Shown: in pieces, positions 63,343 through 64,000 of the stretch | Position numbering within the stretch: the stretch's first letter is position 1 | Layout: each line of letters opens with the position of its first letter | Notes under the pieces: generated by a model | What the model saw: the letters and a program-made list of their open reading frames with translations, nothing else | The model's database searches: none | Told to the model about the DNA's origin: nothing | NCBI GenBank assembly: GCA_009837445.1 | Contig: VXTM01000051.1 | Coordinates: forward strand, 1 to 64,000 | DNA from: Acidimicrobiaceae bacterium | GTDB lineage: Bacteria; Actinomycetota; Acidimicrobiia; Acidimicrobiales; Aldehydirespiratoraceae | Length of the DNA: 64,000 nucleotides | Reading direction: 5' to 3' | Made by a program: the position numbers and the translations under genes

Positions 63343-64000
63343 CTAAGAACGCGGGTCGGGCGGCGCCGGATCCGTTGGCGGGTACTGGCCCGGCGGGACC
63401 GCGCCCGGTGGCGGGGCCTGCCTCGGCGGAGCCTGTCTGGGCGGGACCGGATCGGTGGGCGGGTACTGGCCCGGAGGAACTGCGCCCGGCGGGGCCTGCC
63501 TCGGGGGGACCACACCCGGCGGCGGGGCCTGCCTGGGCGGGACTGCGCCTGGTGGCGGTGCTTGCCGCGGCGGGGCTGCGCCCGGTGGCGGCGCTTGCAT
63601 GGGCGGGACTGCGCCCGGTGGCGGACCCTGCCGCGGAACCGGGTCGGTCGGCGGGAACAGGCCGGGCGGGACCGGTTGGCGCGGATCCATCCAGCCCTCG
63701 CCGGGACTCACCGCTCGCTCGCTCCGGCGCCGGCGACGCTCGCGGGAGTTGAGCGGCCGCTCGTAGTCCTCGAAGTCCTCCGGCACGAGCACGAACTCCG
63801 GGTGGGACTCGATGCCGAGCTCGCCCACGTCCTGACCGACGTACTCGACGTCGCGCGACACCCTCATGCCGATCGTGAGGTCGATCACCTTCCAGACGAT
63901 GAGGGAGGCGACGAACGTGAACGCCATGACCGCCCCGGCGCCCGCCAGCTGGACGCCGAGGTCGGCTCCACCTGCGATGCTGGCGGCCAGCGTCCCCCAC
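63343..64000 (-). CDS. amt: Ammonium transporter C-terminus with proline-rich tail (partial)
   Basis: The gene runs off the window; only about the last 218 residues are visible. WGTLAASIAGGADLGVQLAG, then FTFVASLIVWKVIDLTIGM followed by RVSRDVEYVGQDVGELGIES, is the last membrane helix and cytoplasmic C-terminus of an Amt/MEP/Rh channel. An unusual extension of about 145 residues follows, rich in PPPGAVPPRQAP-type repeats. Amt C-termini normally end soon after the helix and bind regulatory GlnK, so the tail may alter that or bind another protein. Confidence 0.88.
   Translation of the reverse strand, partial: WGTLAASIAGGADLGVQLAGAGAVMAFTFVASLIVWKVIDLTIGMRVSRDVEYVGQDVGELGIESHPEFVLVPEDFEDYERPLNSRERRRRRSERAVSPGEGWMDPRQPVPPGLFPPTDPVPRQGPPPGAVPPMQAPPPGAAPPRQAPPPGAVPPRQAPPPGVVPPRQAPPGAVPPGQYPPTDPVPPRQAPPRQAPPPGAVPPGQYPPTDPAPPDPRS
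63370..63690. repeat. Tandem proline-codon repeats in the amt 3' end
   Basis: About 320 bp of imperfect direct repeats of units such as GCGCCCGGTGGCGG and GGCCTGCC encode APPPGAVPPRQ-like modules of roughly 10-11 residues, with longer PPGQYPPTDP variants. Such arrays change length by slippage. Confidence 0.75.

Overview
The window is gene-dense, high-GC DNA with many ATGA/GTGA start-stop overlaps. It carries the actinobacterial gcvH-garA-merR-bifunctional nuclease-merR block (the Rv1826-Rv1830 order of Mycobacterium tuberculosis) and several luciferase-like oxidoreductases of the F420/FMN type. I infer an actinobacterium, probably an uncultured member of the Acidimicrobiia or a near relative; no rRNA is present to confirm this. 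No rRNA, tRNA, CRISPR array, prophage or insertion sequence was seen. The lineage decodes UGA as selenocysteine: two genes here (selD and an AhpD-like gene) carry in-frame TGA exactly at the redox-active cysteine position.

Layout. 64-4873 (-): glycine cleavage genes gcvT and gcvH around a regulatory block (two MerR proteins, FHA/GarA, a zinc-ribbon micro-ORF, DUF151 nuclease, hypoxanthine phosphoribosyltransferase). 5021-6205 (+): a lone MsmK/UgpC-type ABC ATPase. 6250-15316 (+): a compact acyl-CoA catabolic operon. 15338-25679: an alpha-glucoside region (GH13 glucosidase, two large permeases, binding lipoprotein, LacI regulator) with SsuD-like, aldo/keto reductase and Gfo/Idh genes inside it. 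25827-30434 (-): glycerol use (sulfurtransferase, GlpD, GlpK, SDR). 30475-36078: LLM oxidoreductases, an AhpD-like protein, CDP-alcohol transferase, HIT, SRAP and nitronate monooxygenase. 36200-44321: selD, class II aldolase, MFS, SDRs (one frameshifted), an AT-rich patch with an orphan excisionase-type antitoxin, and a sugar-acid dehydratase. 44377-47080: furA-katG. 47124-50691: amidase, DenD-like dehydrogenase, Sec-containing AhpD-like protein, MOSC. 50866-62168 (+): a beta-glucan locus with LacI, binding lipoprotein, two permeases, ManD-like dehydratase, SDR, GH16 lipoprotein and a 1139-residue putative glucan phosphorylase. 62173-64000: DUF2784, an unknown protein, and the end of an ammonium transporter with a proline-rich tail.

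How the parts work together. Neither sugar ABC system encodes an ATPase, so the lone ATPase at 5021 probably powers both. A 14-bp LacI-type site built on AAACGTTT lies before that ATPase, the GH13 gene and the alpha-glucoside binding protein, tying three separated units into one regulon. The second LacI gene has a perfect TGGGAGCGCTCCCA site, the motif known for the cello-oligosaccharide repressor CebR. It precedes a locus that looks able to cut beta-1,3-glucan outside the cell (GH16), import the oligosaccharides and phosphorolyse them inside. Both binding lipoproteins have long Ala/Glu coiled-coil stalks, and both binding-protein/permease junctions hold strong hairpins.
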